A DNA stretch of 64,000 nucleotides. Source: Arthrobacter cupressi. Its GTDB lineage: Bacteria > Actinomycetota > Actinomycetes > Actinomycetales > Micrococcaceae. The stretch lies in NCBI RefSeq assembly GCF_900099975.1, contig NZ_FNEI01000003.1:62001-126000 (forward strand). The letters are read 5' to 3'. Of the stretch, positions 26,685-35,013 are shown one piece after another (within the stretch, counting starts at the first letter, position 1; every line of letters starts with the position of its first letter). The notes under the pieces were generated by a model, which worked only from the letters and a program-made list of their open reading frames with translations, did no database searches and had not been told where the DNA came from. The position numbers were made by a program, and so were the translations under genes.

Positions 26685-28967
26685 ATGGAACTATCAGCTG
26701 CCTGTCAAAACGCGCCCGGAAGGCCGGGAACCTTACGAAGAACAGGACGGAGAGCGGCGGCGGCGCTGGCCACTGGGGCTTTGCTCCTGGGCGCGGCCGG
26801 AATCGCCCGGGCCGACAACATCTACAACAACCTCGACGGCAGCGTTGATTCGGTTGCCGAAGTCATGCCCTTGAACGCTGGCGGAGCCAACGGTGTGACC
26901 GTGCTCGCAGTGCAGCCCACGGGTGGCGATGGTAAGCCAGGTTGCAACCTGACAGCTGCGACGACCCTGACGCTCAGCCTGACCTCGAGCCAGCCCTCGG
27001 TGGCCACGGTGAGCCCGTCCAGCGTCACCTTCACCGCCTGCGGTGACACCAAGCAGGTCACGGTGACCCCCCTGAGCCAGGGTTCCACCATCGTGAGCGC
27101 GGCCGTCACCAGCAACAACACGGGCGGAACCTTCAACCTCGCCCCGGCCACCTTCCAGGTGAACGTCGCCCCTCCCGCGCCCACCAACACCGCACCCACC
27201 CTGGGGATCACCGGCGTCTCGGCCGGCTCGTCCTACTCCAAGGGCGCGGTACCCGCAGCAGTCTGCAACGTGACGGACACCGAAGACGGTCCCAGCACTT
27301 TCCCGGCCACGCTGGGAGCTGTCACCGGACCAGACGCAGCGACCGGCGTCGGAAGCCAGACGGCAAGCTGCGACTACACGGACGACGGCGGCCTTCACGC
27401 CGCTGCATCCCTGAGCTACAACATCGTTGACGCGACCGCCCCCGGAATCAGCTACACCCTCAGCCCCGTGGCTCCCGACGGGCTCAATGGTTGGTACCGC
27501 AGCGAGGTGTACCTGGACTGGACGGTCACCGAAGGCGATTCGCCCAGCACCCTGGCCCTGACCGGCTGCACGGACCAGCTCGTCAGCGTTGACCAGGTCT
27601 CCGCGGACTACAGCTGCGCGGCAAGCAGCAGCGGCGGCAGCGCCGCCCAGCAGACCGTGTCCATCAAGAAGGACGGCACCGCCCCCGGCGTCGAGTACAC
27701 CAGCGCCAGCGGCACCGAAGGCAACAACGGCTGGTACACCTCGGACGTCACCGCCACCTTCACGGGGACGGACGCAACGTCCGGTCCGGCGTCGGCCACG
27801 CAGACGGCCACCAGCAGCGGCGAGGGATCCGACGTCGTCGTCCAGAGCCCCGCGTTCACGGACAACGCCGGCAACGAAACGGCGGCGGGCGCGGCCAGCC
27901 ACAGCTTCAAGGTCGACAAGACGGCGCCCGGCGTCGAGTACACCAGCGCCACCGGCACCGAAGGCAACAACGGCTGGTACACCTCGGACGTCACCGCTAC
28001 GTTCACGGGGACGGACGCCACGTCCGGTCCGGCGTCGGCCACGCAGACCGCCGCGAGCAGCGGTGAAGGCTCCGCCGTTGTGGTGGAGAGCCCGGCCTTC
28101 TCGGACAACGCCGGCAACGTGACGGCCGCAGGTGCAGCCAGCCACAGCTTCAAGATCGACAAGACGGCACCCTCGGTGGCCTACACCAGCGCGAGCGGAA
28201 CCCTTGGCGACAACGGCTGGTACACCTCGGACGTCACCGCCACCTTCACGGGAACGGACGCCACGTCCGGTCCGGCGTCGGCCACCCAGACGGCCACCTC
28301 CACCGGTGAGGGCTCCGACGTCGCGGTTGCCAGCCCGGCGTTCTCCGACGAGGCCGGCAACGTGACGGCAGCGGGCGCGGACAGCCGCAGCTTCAAGGTC
28401 GACAAGACGAACCCGACGGCCACCTTCGACTCGCTGGTGGGCAACGCGTACTTCGGCTCCGTGGCGGCGGCCCCCAGCTGCACGGCCTCGGACGACGTGT
28501 CCGGCCCGGCGGGCTGCGTGGTCACCGGGTACTCCACCCAGGTGGGTACCCACACCCTAACCGCAACGGCCACCGACAACGCCGGCCGCACCTCCACCAC
28601 CCAGCACAGCTACACCGTGATGGCCTGGACGCTCAAGGGCTTCTACCAGCCGGTGGACATGAACGGCGTGCTGAACACGGTCAAGGGCGGCAGCACCGTC
28701 CCGGCGAAGTTTGAAGTCTTCGCCGGCAGCACGGAACTGACGGACACCAACGTCGTGACGATGAGCGCCACGAAGATCACCTGCACTCTGAGCACGGTGG
28801 ACGACATCGAGCTGACCGCCACGGGGAACACCTCCCTCCGGTACGACTCGGTCAGCGGACAGTTCATCTACAACTGGAAGACCCCAACCACACCGGGATC
28901 CTGCTACAGGTTGACGATGAAGACGGCAGACGGCTCCAGCATCTTTGCGAACTTCAAGATGAAGTAG
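26685..28967 (+). CDS. secreted Ig-like repeat protein with PxKF-like C-terminal domain
   Basis: A 760-residue exported protein. The N-terminus has twin-Arg/Lys-rich residues, a hydrophobic stretch (AAAALATGALLLGAAGIA) and a likely cleavage after ARA, near residue 44. It then has Ser/Thr/Gly-rich beta-sandwich segments. Three near-identical 81-residue repeats begin with DKTAPGVEYTSA-type sequence and contain NGWYTSDVTATFTGTDATSGPAS. The C-terminus contains VKGGSTVPAKFEVFAG, the hallmark of PxKF domains. No sortase motif or final membrane segment is seen, so it is probably released or wall-associated. GGGAGG places the start at ATG 26685. Confidence 0.8.
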   Translation: MELSAACQNAPGRPGTLRRTGRRAAAALATGALLLGAAGIARADNIYNNLDGSVDSVAEVMPLNAGGANGVTVLAVQPTGGDGKPGCNLTAATTLTLSLTSSQPSVATVSPSSVTFTACGDTKQVTVTPLSQGSTIVSAAVTSNNTGGTFNLAPATFQVNVAPPAPTNTAPTLGITGVSAGSSYSKGAVPAAVCNVTDTEDGPSTFPATLGAVTGPDAATGVGSQTASCDYTDDGGLHAAASLSYNIVDATAPGISYTLSPVAPDGLNGWYRSEVYLDWTVTEGDSPSTLALTGCTDQLVSVDQVSADYSCAASSSGGSAAQQTVSIKKDGTAPGVEYTSASGTEGNNGWYTSDVTATFTGTDATSGPASATQTATSSGEGSDVVVQSPAFTDNAGNETAAGAASHSFKVDKTAPGVEYTSATGTEGNNGWYTSDVTATFTGTDATSGPASATQTAASSGEGSAVVVESPAFSDNAGNVTAAGAASHSFKIDKTAPSVAYTSASGTLGDNGWYTSDVTATFTGTDATSGPASATQTATSTGEGSDVAVASPAFSDEAGNVTAAGADSRSFKVDKTNPTATFDSLVGNAYFGSVAAAPSCTASDDVSGPAGCVVTGYSTQVGTHTLTATATDNAGRTSTTQHSYTVMAWTLKGFYQPVDMNGVLNTVKGGSTVPAKFEVFAGSTELTDTNVVTMSATKITCTLSTVDDIELTATGNTSLRYDSVSGQFIYNWKTPTTPGSCYRLTMKTADGSSIFANFKMK
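27673..28401 (+). repeat. three in-frame tandem repeats of 243 bp
   Basis: Equivalent positions fall at 27691, 27934 and 28177, giving a period of exactly 243 bp (81 codons). The first two units are almost identical in DNA and the third is slightly diverged. Such units can expand or contract by slipped pairing. Confidence 0.85.
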
Positions 28968-28980
28968 CCGACCTGCACGC

Positions 28981-29013
28981 ACGAAGGCCCGGGGCTTAGT
29001 CCCGGGCCTTCGT
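28981..29013. terminator. intrinsic hairpin terminator
   Basis: A perfect 13-bp stem (ACGAAGGCCCGGG and complement) around a seven-base loop, 13 bp after the repeat-protein stop. No long T-run follows. Confidence 0.75.
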
Positions 29014-29053
29014 ACGTGGCTTGGGGGATACTTGCGACGGATCGGAGGAGACG

Positions 29054-29362
29054 GTGAGGCAGGAACATAAACAAATCCGGGAGGCCGTGCGTCGCGCTTT
29101 CCTGGAAAGCGACGTCGCGGGGCTCGGAACGGGCGGGGACTGGTTCCCCGAGGATGAGTACGACGCCGAAGCGGACCGGGCGCTGTCTCTGCTCGCCGGC
29201 GGCGTGTCCCCGGAGGAAGTCGCTGCCTGGACCGTGGGCACGATGGCCCGCGACTGGGGCGTCGACATCAGCCCCGCCAGGAAGCAGAAGTTGGGTGCCG
29301 CGCTGGCACCGATCGCAGGGGCACTGTCAAAGGGATCGTCGGGCGCTAAAGTGCGGGAATGA
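29054..29362 (+). CDS. hypothetical protein, 102 residues
   Basis: An acidic, helical protein with no signal peptide or membrane segment. GGAGG at 29044-29048 sits five bases before GTG 29054, which is preferred to the upstream TTG 29021. Its stop overlaps the next start by four bases (ATGA), indicating an operon. Stretches such as WFPEDEYDAEADRAL do not match a family I can name. The compact helical composition is compatible with a small partner or adaptor protein, but no function can be assigned. Confidence 0.6.
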   Translation: MRQEHKQIREAVRRAFLESDVAGLGTGGDWFPEDEYDAEADRALSLLAGGVSPEEVAAWTVGTMARDWGVDISPARKQKLGAALAPIAGALSKGSSGAKVRE

Positions 29363-29898
29363 GGTATTCCGTCGCCCAGTGGATCGAGTTCCGCGGCGTG
29401 CGCCGCGGTCTTGTGTGGCAGTCGGACGATGAGACGCCGGCGAAAGGCGATACCGACGGTGTGCTGGTCGACGACGGCGGCCGGATCGTTTGGGCGCGGA
29501 CGCCCCGCGAACTGACGGAGCTGGCGGAGCAATACGGAGTTACGCTCGAAGAAGACGTACCGTCCGAGCTGGTGAATCTGGACGGATCGGAGAAGCTGCT
29601 TGCGCTGCCGATTTCGGACGACATCTGCAACCAGCTAATCAACGCCTGGAACCTCCTGGGCGACGTCGCCCGGAGCGTCGGCGCCAGCCTGGATGACCGC
29701 GGTGCCGACAAGGACCGCTGCTACGAAAAGCTTTTCGCCGGCATGAACTTGAAGATCTACACCGCGCCCGGAGAGCACTACGCTCCGCATTTCAAGAAAT
29801 CGGAGAAGCGCCTGATCAAGGAAGTTTTCAACCGCGGGCGGATCATCCTCGACGCACGGCTGCAGGAGCGCACGACGGCCCAAGAGCAGGCGCCGTGA
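29359..29898 (+). CDS. hypothetical protein, 179 residues
   Basis: A soluble protein of unknown family. It starts with RYSVAQWIEFRGVRRGLVW, has an acidic middle (GVTLEEDVPSELVNLDG), an INAWNLLGDVARSVG helix and a basic C-terminus (HFKKSEKRLIKEVFNRG). The ATG overlaps the previous stop, and its own stop overlaps the GTG of the next small frame (GTGA), so three frames appear translationally coupled. No catalytic motif stands out. Confidence 0.65.
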   Translation: MRYSVAQWIEFRGVRRGLVWQSDDETPAKGDTDGVLVDDGGRIVWARTPRELTELAEQYGVTLEEDVPSELVNLDGSEKLLALPISDDICNQLINAWNLLGDVARSVGASLDDRGADKDRCYEKLFAGMNLKIYTAPGEHYAPHFKKSEKRLIKEVFNRGRIILDARLQERTTAQEQAP

Positions 29899-30098
29899 GT
29901 CTTCGAGGATTCATTGAGCGACGGCTCGCCCGGCGGCGGTGTCTGCGGGAGCTGACAGCCCTGGCCGTACAACTGGATTCCCTATACACGGGCACACCCT
30001 TCGACATGGAAACTCCCGACGGACCCCTTTCGCTATCCACTGCGGGGGCATTCCGATGTACCTACCAATGCCGCTGCCGCACAAATTCGGATCGCTGA
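29895..30098 (+). CDS. small hypothetical protein, 67 residues, possibly truncated
   Basis: The GTG at 29895 overlaps the preceding stop (GTGA). The first 45 residues (RGFIERRLARRRCLRELTALAVQ...) look like a normal helical protein, whereas the last 20 are Cys/Arg/Thr-rich and less gene-like. The coding character fades after about 30030, and the following 240 bp are lower in GC. This may be the remnant of a longer gene cut by a deletion or frameshift. Confidence 0.35.
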   Translation: MSLRGFIERRLARRRCLRELTALAVQLDSLYTGTPFDMETPDGPLSLSTAGAFRCTYQCRCRTNSDR

Positions 30099-30339
30099 CT
30101 TCCGAATTTTCAGTGATTCCCCCGAACGTCAGTTGGGCAGGGTTTTCGGTGCAATCACCGTCACCATTCGTGCACTCTTACATGACGTGGCTCCTTGCGC
30201 AACGGTCCTTCGTGATCGTGCGTCAGGCCGCATTGGTCCGGATGGCTCGAGATTGTGGTGCGTAATATTTGGCGGAAAACGGAGCGGAAAAGGCTATCAA
30301 AGGTTGCCGTGATTCAATTTTAGTTCGTTAGCCTAACGT
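30099..30339. other. low-GC gap with a CGTTAG-C-CTAACG palindrome
   Basis: No convincing gene is seen in these 240 bp. At 30326-30338 there is a perfect 6-1-6 inverted repeat directly before the broken secreted-protein gene. It resembles a repressor box, but no regulator gene is adjacent. Confidence 0.4.
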
Positions 30340-31360
30340 CTGAAAGTTAGAGCGTTGTTTACCTTGGTTACTGTTGGGGCAGTCACCATGTCACTTTTGG
30401 GCCCGGCTAATACCGCCGTGGCCTCCGAGAACACCACCGAAGATTCGTCCAGCACACAGGAAAGTACCCAGACCGCGACGGAGTCGGTGGATAGCCTGGC
30501 GGCGGCCGTTGACGCCGCCACCTCCCCCGAACTCTCAACGCTCGACGTGTCAGCCATCGCGACGCCGAGCGGTTTGACTGCCGAGTCGGGCCCCGTCGAA
30601 ACCAGGATTCCGGTCGACGCGACCGAACCCGTTTCCTCTACTCTTGCCACTTCGGAAGGCGAAGTCGAGATCAGCGTGGGCATTGGCGACGCTTCAGACG
30701 ATCTCAGTGGCGTTCTGGCGGCGGATGGAACTGTTGTTTATCTTGCTCCGGGCGGCACATCGCACACCGTGCAACCGACTCTTGAGGGGTTCCGCATTCA
30801 TTCCGTCATCGAAGATGCAGGTGCATCCACCGAGATTGTGCATGACATCAATTTGCCTGAAGGAGCGAAACTCGTCCCGGCGAAGGATATGCCGCAGACT
30901 GGGGATGCTCAGGCCGCGGCTGGAGCCGTTTACGTTGTTGGCGCAGATGGATCAACTATCGGGGGCGTTCATGTCTCCTTGGGCGAAAGACGCAGAGGGA
31001 AGGGATGTCGCCACTCGATACGAGATCGATTCCGGAAAGCTGGTGCAGTTCGTTGAGCATCAAGCTGCAGGGATTGCATACCCGGTCGTTGCCGATCCGC
31101 AGTTCGGCTGGGCGGGATGGTTCCCTGTGGTGAAATTCAATCGGGCAGAAACGGCAGCTTCCACAACTGCCATCGGTGTACTGAAGGTTTGTGGCAAGAT
31201 CGCCCGGGGTTTGCCAGTCGGCCTTGCAGCATGCGGAATTTCAGCAGTGCAGATCGCAATTCAGGCCGTCATTGCCAACTCCAGAGGGGAATGCATCCAG
31301 CTCGCACCAGCGCCGATTGGAGCCATGGCGTTCCGATATACTGGCGGATATTGCCGCTAG
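30340..31360 (+). pseudogene. frameshifted secreted 'PWAKDA / VADP' protein
   Basis: Two overlapping frames together form one protein of about 340 residues. The first (to about 30963) has a signal-peptide-like start, LFTLVTVGAVTMSLLG...TAVASE, then a Ser/Thr-rich region and VGADGSTIG. The second resumes at 30965 with AFMSPWAKDAEGRDV, KLVQFVEH and AYPVVADPQFGW. These stretches belong together in a common actinobacterial secreted-protein pattern. A run of five G at 30961-30965, where four would keep the frame, explains the break. The start is also odd: only TTG 30355 or CTG 30340 follow the last stop. The Cys-containing C-terminus ends at 31360. A sequencing error is possible. Confidence 0.65.
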
Positions 31361-31378
31361 ATTTTGGGAAGAGTTAAA

Positions 31379-31618
31379 GTGCTGAACTATTTTCGCGAGC
31401 GGCAACAAGCGCTCGAAGTCAACCCGCAGCGCCGCGCCATCGGTTATGTATCCGGTGCCGTGGTTGTCGCGTTGATGGTATTGGTCTTTGTTGGGATCAT
31501 TCCTCAATGGATTTTCTGGGCAGCGTTCGCCGCGTCCTGCGTCTTGGACATAACTCTGACCAGAAAATGGGTCCGGGATGATGCGCTGAAGGCGCACCAA
31601 GCCGACCATCCCCGTTGA
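31379..31618 (+). CDS. small two-helix membrane protein
   Basis: A 79-residue protein with two adjoining hydrophobic segments (AIGYVSGAVVVALMVLVFVG and WIFWAAFAASCVLDI) and a charged C-terminus. GTG 31379 has GGGAAGAG five bases upstream and begins 18 bp after the broken secreted-protein gene. It may be co-transcribed with that gene. A protective or membrane-partner role for the secreted protein is conceivable, but nothing in the sequence proves it. Confidence 0.65.
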   Translation: MLNYFRERQQALEVNPQRRAIGYVSGAVVVALMVLVFVGIIPQWIFWAAFAASCVLDITLTRKWVRDDALKAHQADHPR

Positions 31619-31734
31619 TACAACCGGCCACGGTAGCGCGCAGATGATCTGACTGTTGTCTCTGGCCCGGGTGTTCCAAACAGCCGGGCCGGAGAGGCAT
31701 TTGGGGGAAGGCGTTAGGCGCGCCCGAAAACCCA

Positions 31735-32154
31735 CTAGTGGTGGTGCCCGTGCCCTTCCGCCCCGTGTGCATGGCCTTCCGCATCATGGGCTCCGGCCGC
31801 GATGCCGGCGGCCTCGGCGAGGTGCTGCCATCCGGCGTCGCTGAGGGCGTGGTAGCTGATGTGCAGTTCACCCGCCGGGCCCTTGGTCGCGTCGGTATCC
31901 CGTAGTTCGAGGGCCGAAACGAGTTTCTCGGCAGCCGTGAGGAACGCCTGGACCTGCGGGTTGAGCCGATCCGGCCACCGGGTGGCGGCGACCGCGATCC
32001 GTGCGTTGCCGATCAGCGCGGCCCAGTTGCGGTCGATCTTCGGCGCCGGGCCGGTGAGGTTGGTGGCGATGCCGTGGAAGCCGACGTTGTCTATGAACGC
32101 GAGCGCGGCGAGGACGCCGGCGGTTCCTTGGTCGCGGCTGTCATGAGGGTCCAT
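31735..32154 (-). CDS. hypothetical protein with His-rich C-terminal tail
   Basis: A 139-residue protein with a helical body (AALAFIDNVGFHGIATNL, WAALIGNARIAVAATRWPDRL) and a tail rich in His, Glu and Gly ending EGHGHHH. Such tails often bind nickel, zinc or copper. ATG 32154 is preceded by GAGGAGAG. It stands alone on the minus strand, convergent with the small membrane protein and divergent from the luciferase-like oxidoreductase. I do not recognise the body domain. Confidence 0.75.
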   Translation of the reverse strand: MDPHDSRDQGTAGVLAALAFIDNVGFHGIATNLTGPAPKIDRNWAALIGNARIAVAATRWPDRLNPQVQAFLTAAEKLVSALELRDTDATKGPAGELHISYHALSDAGWQHLAEAAGIAAGAHDAEGHAHGAEGHGHHH

Positions 32155-32345
32155 GGTTGCTCTCCTCTGTCGGATTCAGGATGCACCGCCGAGGTGGGCC
32201 GTTCAAGGCCCCACGAGCCGGTGGGAAGAAAGCAGGTGACCCGCCACACCCTTGAGGTGAGGAATTTACCGGCCACCCGCCGTCGTTGTCCCAAATGCGG
32301 CCGGATACGCGGCCGCCTGAACGCAATCGAAAGGCCGGCACCGAC

Positions 32346-33335
32346 GTGACTGTTCCCCTCTCCATCCTCGACCTGGCAATCATCGGCAAAGGCCAGACGG
32401 CGGCGGAGAGCTTCGCGGGCAGTGTCGCCATGGCGCAGCTCGCCGAGCGGCTTGGCTACCGGCGGATCTGGTACGCCGAGCACCACAACATGAGCTCCAT
32501 CGCCTCCTCCGCCACGAGCGTGCTGATCGCGCACGTCGCCGCCCACACCGAAAGCATCCGGCTGGGCGCCGGCGGGATCATGCTTCCCAACCACTCGCCG
32601 CTCACCATCGCCGAGCAGTTCGGCACCCTCGAAACCCTGCACCCGGGCCGGATCGACCTCGGCCTCGGCCGCGCCCCCGGCAGCGACCAGAACACCATGC
32701 GCGCCCTGCGCAGGGACCCGACGGCGGCAGACACCTTCCCGCAGGACGTCCTGGAACTGCAGGGCTACTTGAGCGGTCCCAGCCGGATCCAAGGCGTGGA
32801 AGCGACGCCGGGACGCGGCACGAACGTGCCGCTCTACATCCTCGGATCCTCGCTCTTCGGAGCGCGGCTTGCCGCCCAGCTCGGACTCCCGTACGCCTTC
32901 GCCTCGCACTTCGCGCCCGCCGCGCTGCAGGACGCCGTCGCCCTTTATCGCCGCGACTTCAAACCCTCGGAACAGCTCGCCGAACCTCACGTGATCGCCG
33001 GCGTGAATGTGGTGGCCGCGGAATCGGCACAGGAAGCGCAGCAGATGCACCTCGACGTGAAGCGGGCGCGCATCTCCACGTTCTTCGGCAACGGCCGCAC
33101 CTTCACCGACGACGAAGCCGATCTCATCCTCGACTCTGCGCAGGGCCAGCACGTGGCCCAGATGATGAAGTACTCCGCGATCGGCACCCCGGAAACCGTG
33201 CGGGAATACCTGGATGAATTTGCCCGGCACGCGGACGCGGACGAACTCATCGTGGCCCACCAAAGCACCGGCACCGAGAGCCGCCTGCGCTCCGTGGAAC
33301 TCACCGCGCAGGCCGTGGGACTGGTGCGGGCATAA
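32346..33335 (+). CDS. LLM class flavin-dependent oxidoreductase (luciferase-like)
   Basis: A 329-residue protein of the bacterial-luciferase-like superfamily. It has the typical opening [15 protein letters not shown], the [15 protein letters not shown] and [11 protein letters not shown] segments, and [14 protein letters not shown]. This group reduces or oxygenates small organic substrates using FMNH2 or F420. AAAGG at 32330-32334 supports GTG 32346; the longer frame from 32286 is less likely. Its stop is 10 bp from the stop of the convergent PucR gene. Confidence 0.9.
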   Translation: MTVPLSILDLAIIGKGQTAAESFAGSVAMAQLAERLGYRRIWYAEHHNMSSIASSATSVLIAHVAAHTESIRLGAGGIMLPNHSPLTIAEQFGTLETLHPGRIDLGLGRAPGSDQNTMRALRRDPTAADTFPQDVLELQGYLSGPSRIQGVEATPGRGTNVPLYILGSSLFGARLAAQLGLPYAFASHFAPAALQDAVALYRRDFKPSEQLAEPHVIAGVNVVAAESAQEAQQMHLDVKRARISTFFGNGRTFTDDEADLILDSAQGQHVAQMMKYSAIGTPETVREYLDEFARHADADELIVAHQSTGTESRLRSVELTAQAVGLVRA

Positions 33336-33345
33336 GGTTTCGCGG

Positions 33346-34899
33346 CTACTTTTCCTGGTCCATCAGGACGCTCCGGCACGCCAGCTGCAGGGCAAGGCGG
33401 GCCTCCGGATCCGCGAGGTTGATGGCGATGAGCGACTGGATGCGCCTGATGCGGTCACTCACAGTGTTCCGGTGGACGTCGAGGATGGCCGCGGTCTCCG
33501 TGAGTGACGATTCGTTGTCCAGGAAGGTGTTTAGCGTCAGCAGGAGCTCGGGACCTGCCGCGAGGAGTGGGGCGAGCAGCTCCCGGGCTGCGGGCCGGAA
33601 GGTGTCCGTGCGGGTCCAGATCAGCAGCAGCTGGGCCATGTCCAAGCGGTCGACGTGGACGAAGTAGCCGGAGTTTTCCCTGGCGGCGGCGATCCGTGCT
33701 GCGTCGCCGGCTTCCTCGAGCGAGCGGACGATCCCTTCGTGCTGGGCCTGCAGGCGGCCGACGCCGAATTGAGTGGGGACTGTCGCGCCGAGTTCGTGTT
33801 GTGCGCGGCGCAACGCACTGCTGATCTTGCTGACCTCGGCCGGCCCGGGTTTCGAGGGGAAGCTGATCCATCCCGCCCAGCCGTCCGACTGTTCGACGGT
33901 TGACGCCTCGATGTTCTCGCGCAGCAGCGCCCGATCCAGCTCCGGCTTTTTGGCCACCAGGTCCACGGGCTCGCGCGTGATGACCCTGAACGCCACATGG
34001 TAACCATCCAGCGCCCAGCCCAGTTCCCAGGCCTTGGCCCTGAACGATGGACTGATGTCACCCGCATGGTCGATCAGTTCTCCGAGCAGGGCCACCCGGT
34101 GCCTGGCATCGCGTTCGGCCTGCAGGCGCTGCCGGGACAACAGCTCCGAGACCGCAAGGGCCGCCAGACCCAGCGCCGCACGGATGGCAGCCTGCTCCTG
34201 GCCCAGGGCGGGGCCGAGGACCACCCGCAGCCGGGGCCCGGCGTCCACATGCCGGTGCACGGGACTGAAAATCTCCGTACGGGGCGTTTCCGGGCCCGCG
34301 GGGTTCGGCTCGGCCTCGGCTGGCGCGTCGTCAGCGGAGATGAGGTTTCCTGACGAATCGACGAGCGTCACTTGATGGCCTAGGACAACGCCCAGCCGGG
34401 ACAGCAGATGGCTGAGGCTGTCATGGGGCAACTCGCATTCGGCCGCCACGCGGGAAAGCAGCAGGCCTTGCAGGTGCGCTGCCCCCGACAGGAGCTCCTG
34501 CGCCGCGACACCGAATTGCCAGGTGTTATGGACGGCCAGCACCACCAGCCCGAGGCGTCCGGCCAGCCGTTGGACGTTGGGCGGGAAGGTGCCGTCGTTG
34601 CTCGGCGGCTTTACGGCCAGGGCGGCGACGCCGGCGGCGGACGCAAGCGCGAGCAGGGCCTCGACGTCCCAGGAGACGCCGGCAGGCAAGGGTTCCAGCA
34701 CAAGGAGGACGGAATCCTTGAGCGTTAGCGGATCGCCTTCAGCGTTCCGCAGCTCGCGGATGTGGCGATTGACCTCGGTCAGGTCGCCGGTCAGGGCAGC
34801 CAGCGAGGACGCCGTCCTGGCCCCCGGTTCACCTGCACTGCCGATGCAGCCGGCCGCGGCGTGATTCATGATTGACCCCAGCGGGACCGGCGGAATCAT
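33346..34899 (-). CDS. PucR family transcriptional regulator
   Basis: A 517-residue regulator. The C-terminal domain carries the PucR helix-turn-helix: TLNTFLDNESSLTETAAILDVHRNTVSDRIRRI near residues 440-475. The N-terminal and central parts form the sensory and GGDEF-like/PucR linker regions of the family. PucR proteins control purine or hydantoin-type catabolism, and the hydantoinase operon begins just upstream. ATG 34899 has GGAG six bases before it; 34959 and 34869 are alternative starts. It is separated from the DUF917 gene by a hairpin, so it is probably transcribed separately. Confidence 0.85.
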   Translation of the reverse strand: MIPPVPLGSIMNHAAAGCIGSAGEPGARTASSLAALTGDLTEVNRHIRELRNAEGDPLTLKDSVLLVLEPLPAGVSWDVEALLALASAAGVAALAVKPPSNDGTFPPNVQRLAGRLGLVVLAVHNTWQFGVAAQELLSGAAHLQGLLLSRVAAECELPHDSLSHLLSRLGVVLGHQVTLVDSSGNLISADDAPAEAEPNPAGPETPRTEIFSPVHRHVDAGPRLRVVLGPALGQEQAAIRAALGLAALAVSELLSRQRLQAERDARHRVALLGELIDHAGDISPSFRAKAWELGWALDGYHVAFRVITREPVDLVAKKPELDRALLRENIEASTVEQSDGWAGWISFPSKPGPAEVSKISSALRRAQHELGATVPTQFGVGRLQAQHEGIVRSLEEAGDAARIAAARENSGYFVHVDRLDMAQLLLIWTRTDTFRPAARELLAPLLAAGPELLLTLNTFLDNESSLTETAAILDVHRNTVSDRIRRIQSLIAINLADPEARLALQLACRSVLMDQEK

Positions 34900-34966
34900 G
34901 GGCTGCTCCGGTTCTCCTCGATGTCCGGCGCGCTGCTGCGCAGGAGGCTGCTGTCCCATAATGCCA

Positions 34967-34999
34967 CTGCCGCGCCCCCGCTTAGTGGGAGCGCGGCAG
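34967..34999 (-). terminator. hairpin after the DUF917 gene
   Basis: CTGCCGCGC pairs with GCGCGGCAG, and CCC with GGG inside, with a single-base bulge. It lies 15 bp beyond the DUF917 stop and upstream of the PucR gene, so it can end the operon transcript. Confidence 0.5.
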
Positions 35000-35013
35000 G
35001 CGTTCGACGGCGG

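Noticed and set aside
26733..28553. 606-residue open frame opposite the repeat protein
   Set aside because: It is an Arg/Gly-rich shadow produced by the GC-rich repeats; the plus strand has a signal peptide and domain motifs.
34952..34968. TGTCCCA-N3-TGCCACT upstream of the PucR gene
   Set aside because: Only the left half fits; the right half keeps four of seven positions, as expected by chance in GC-rich DNA.
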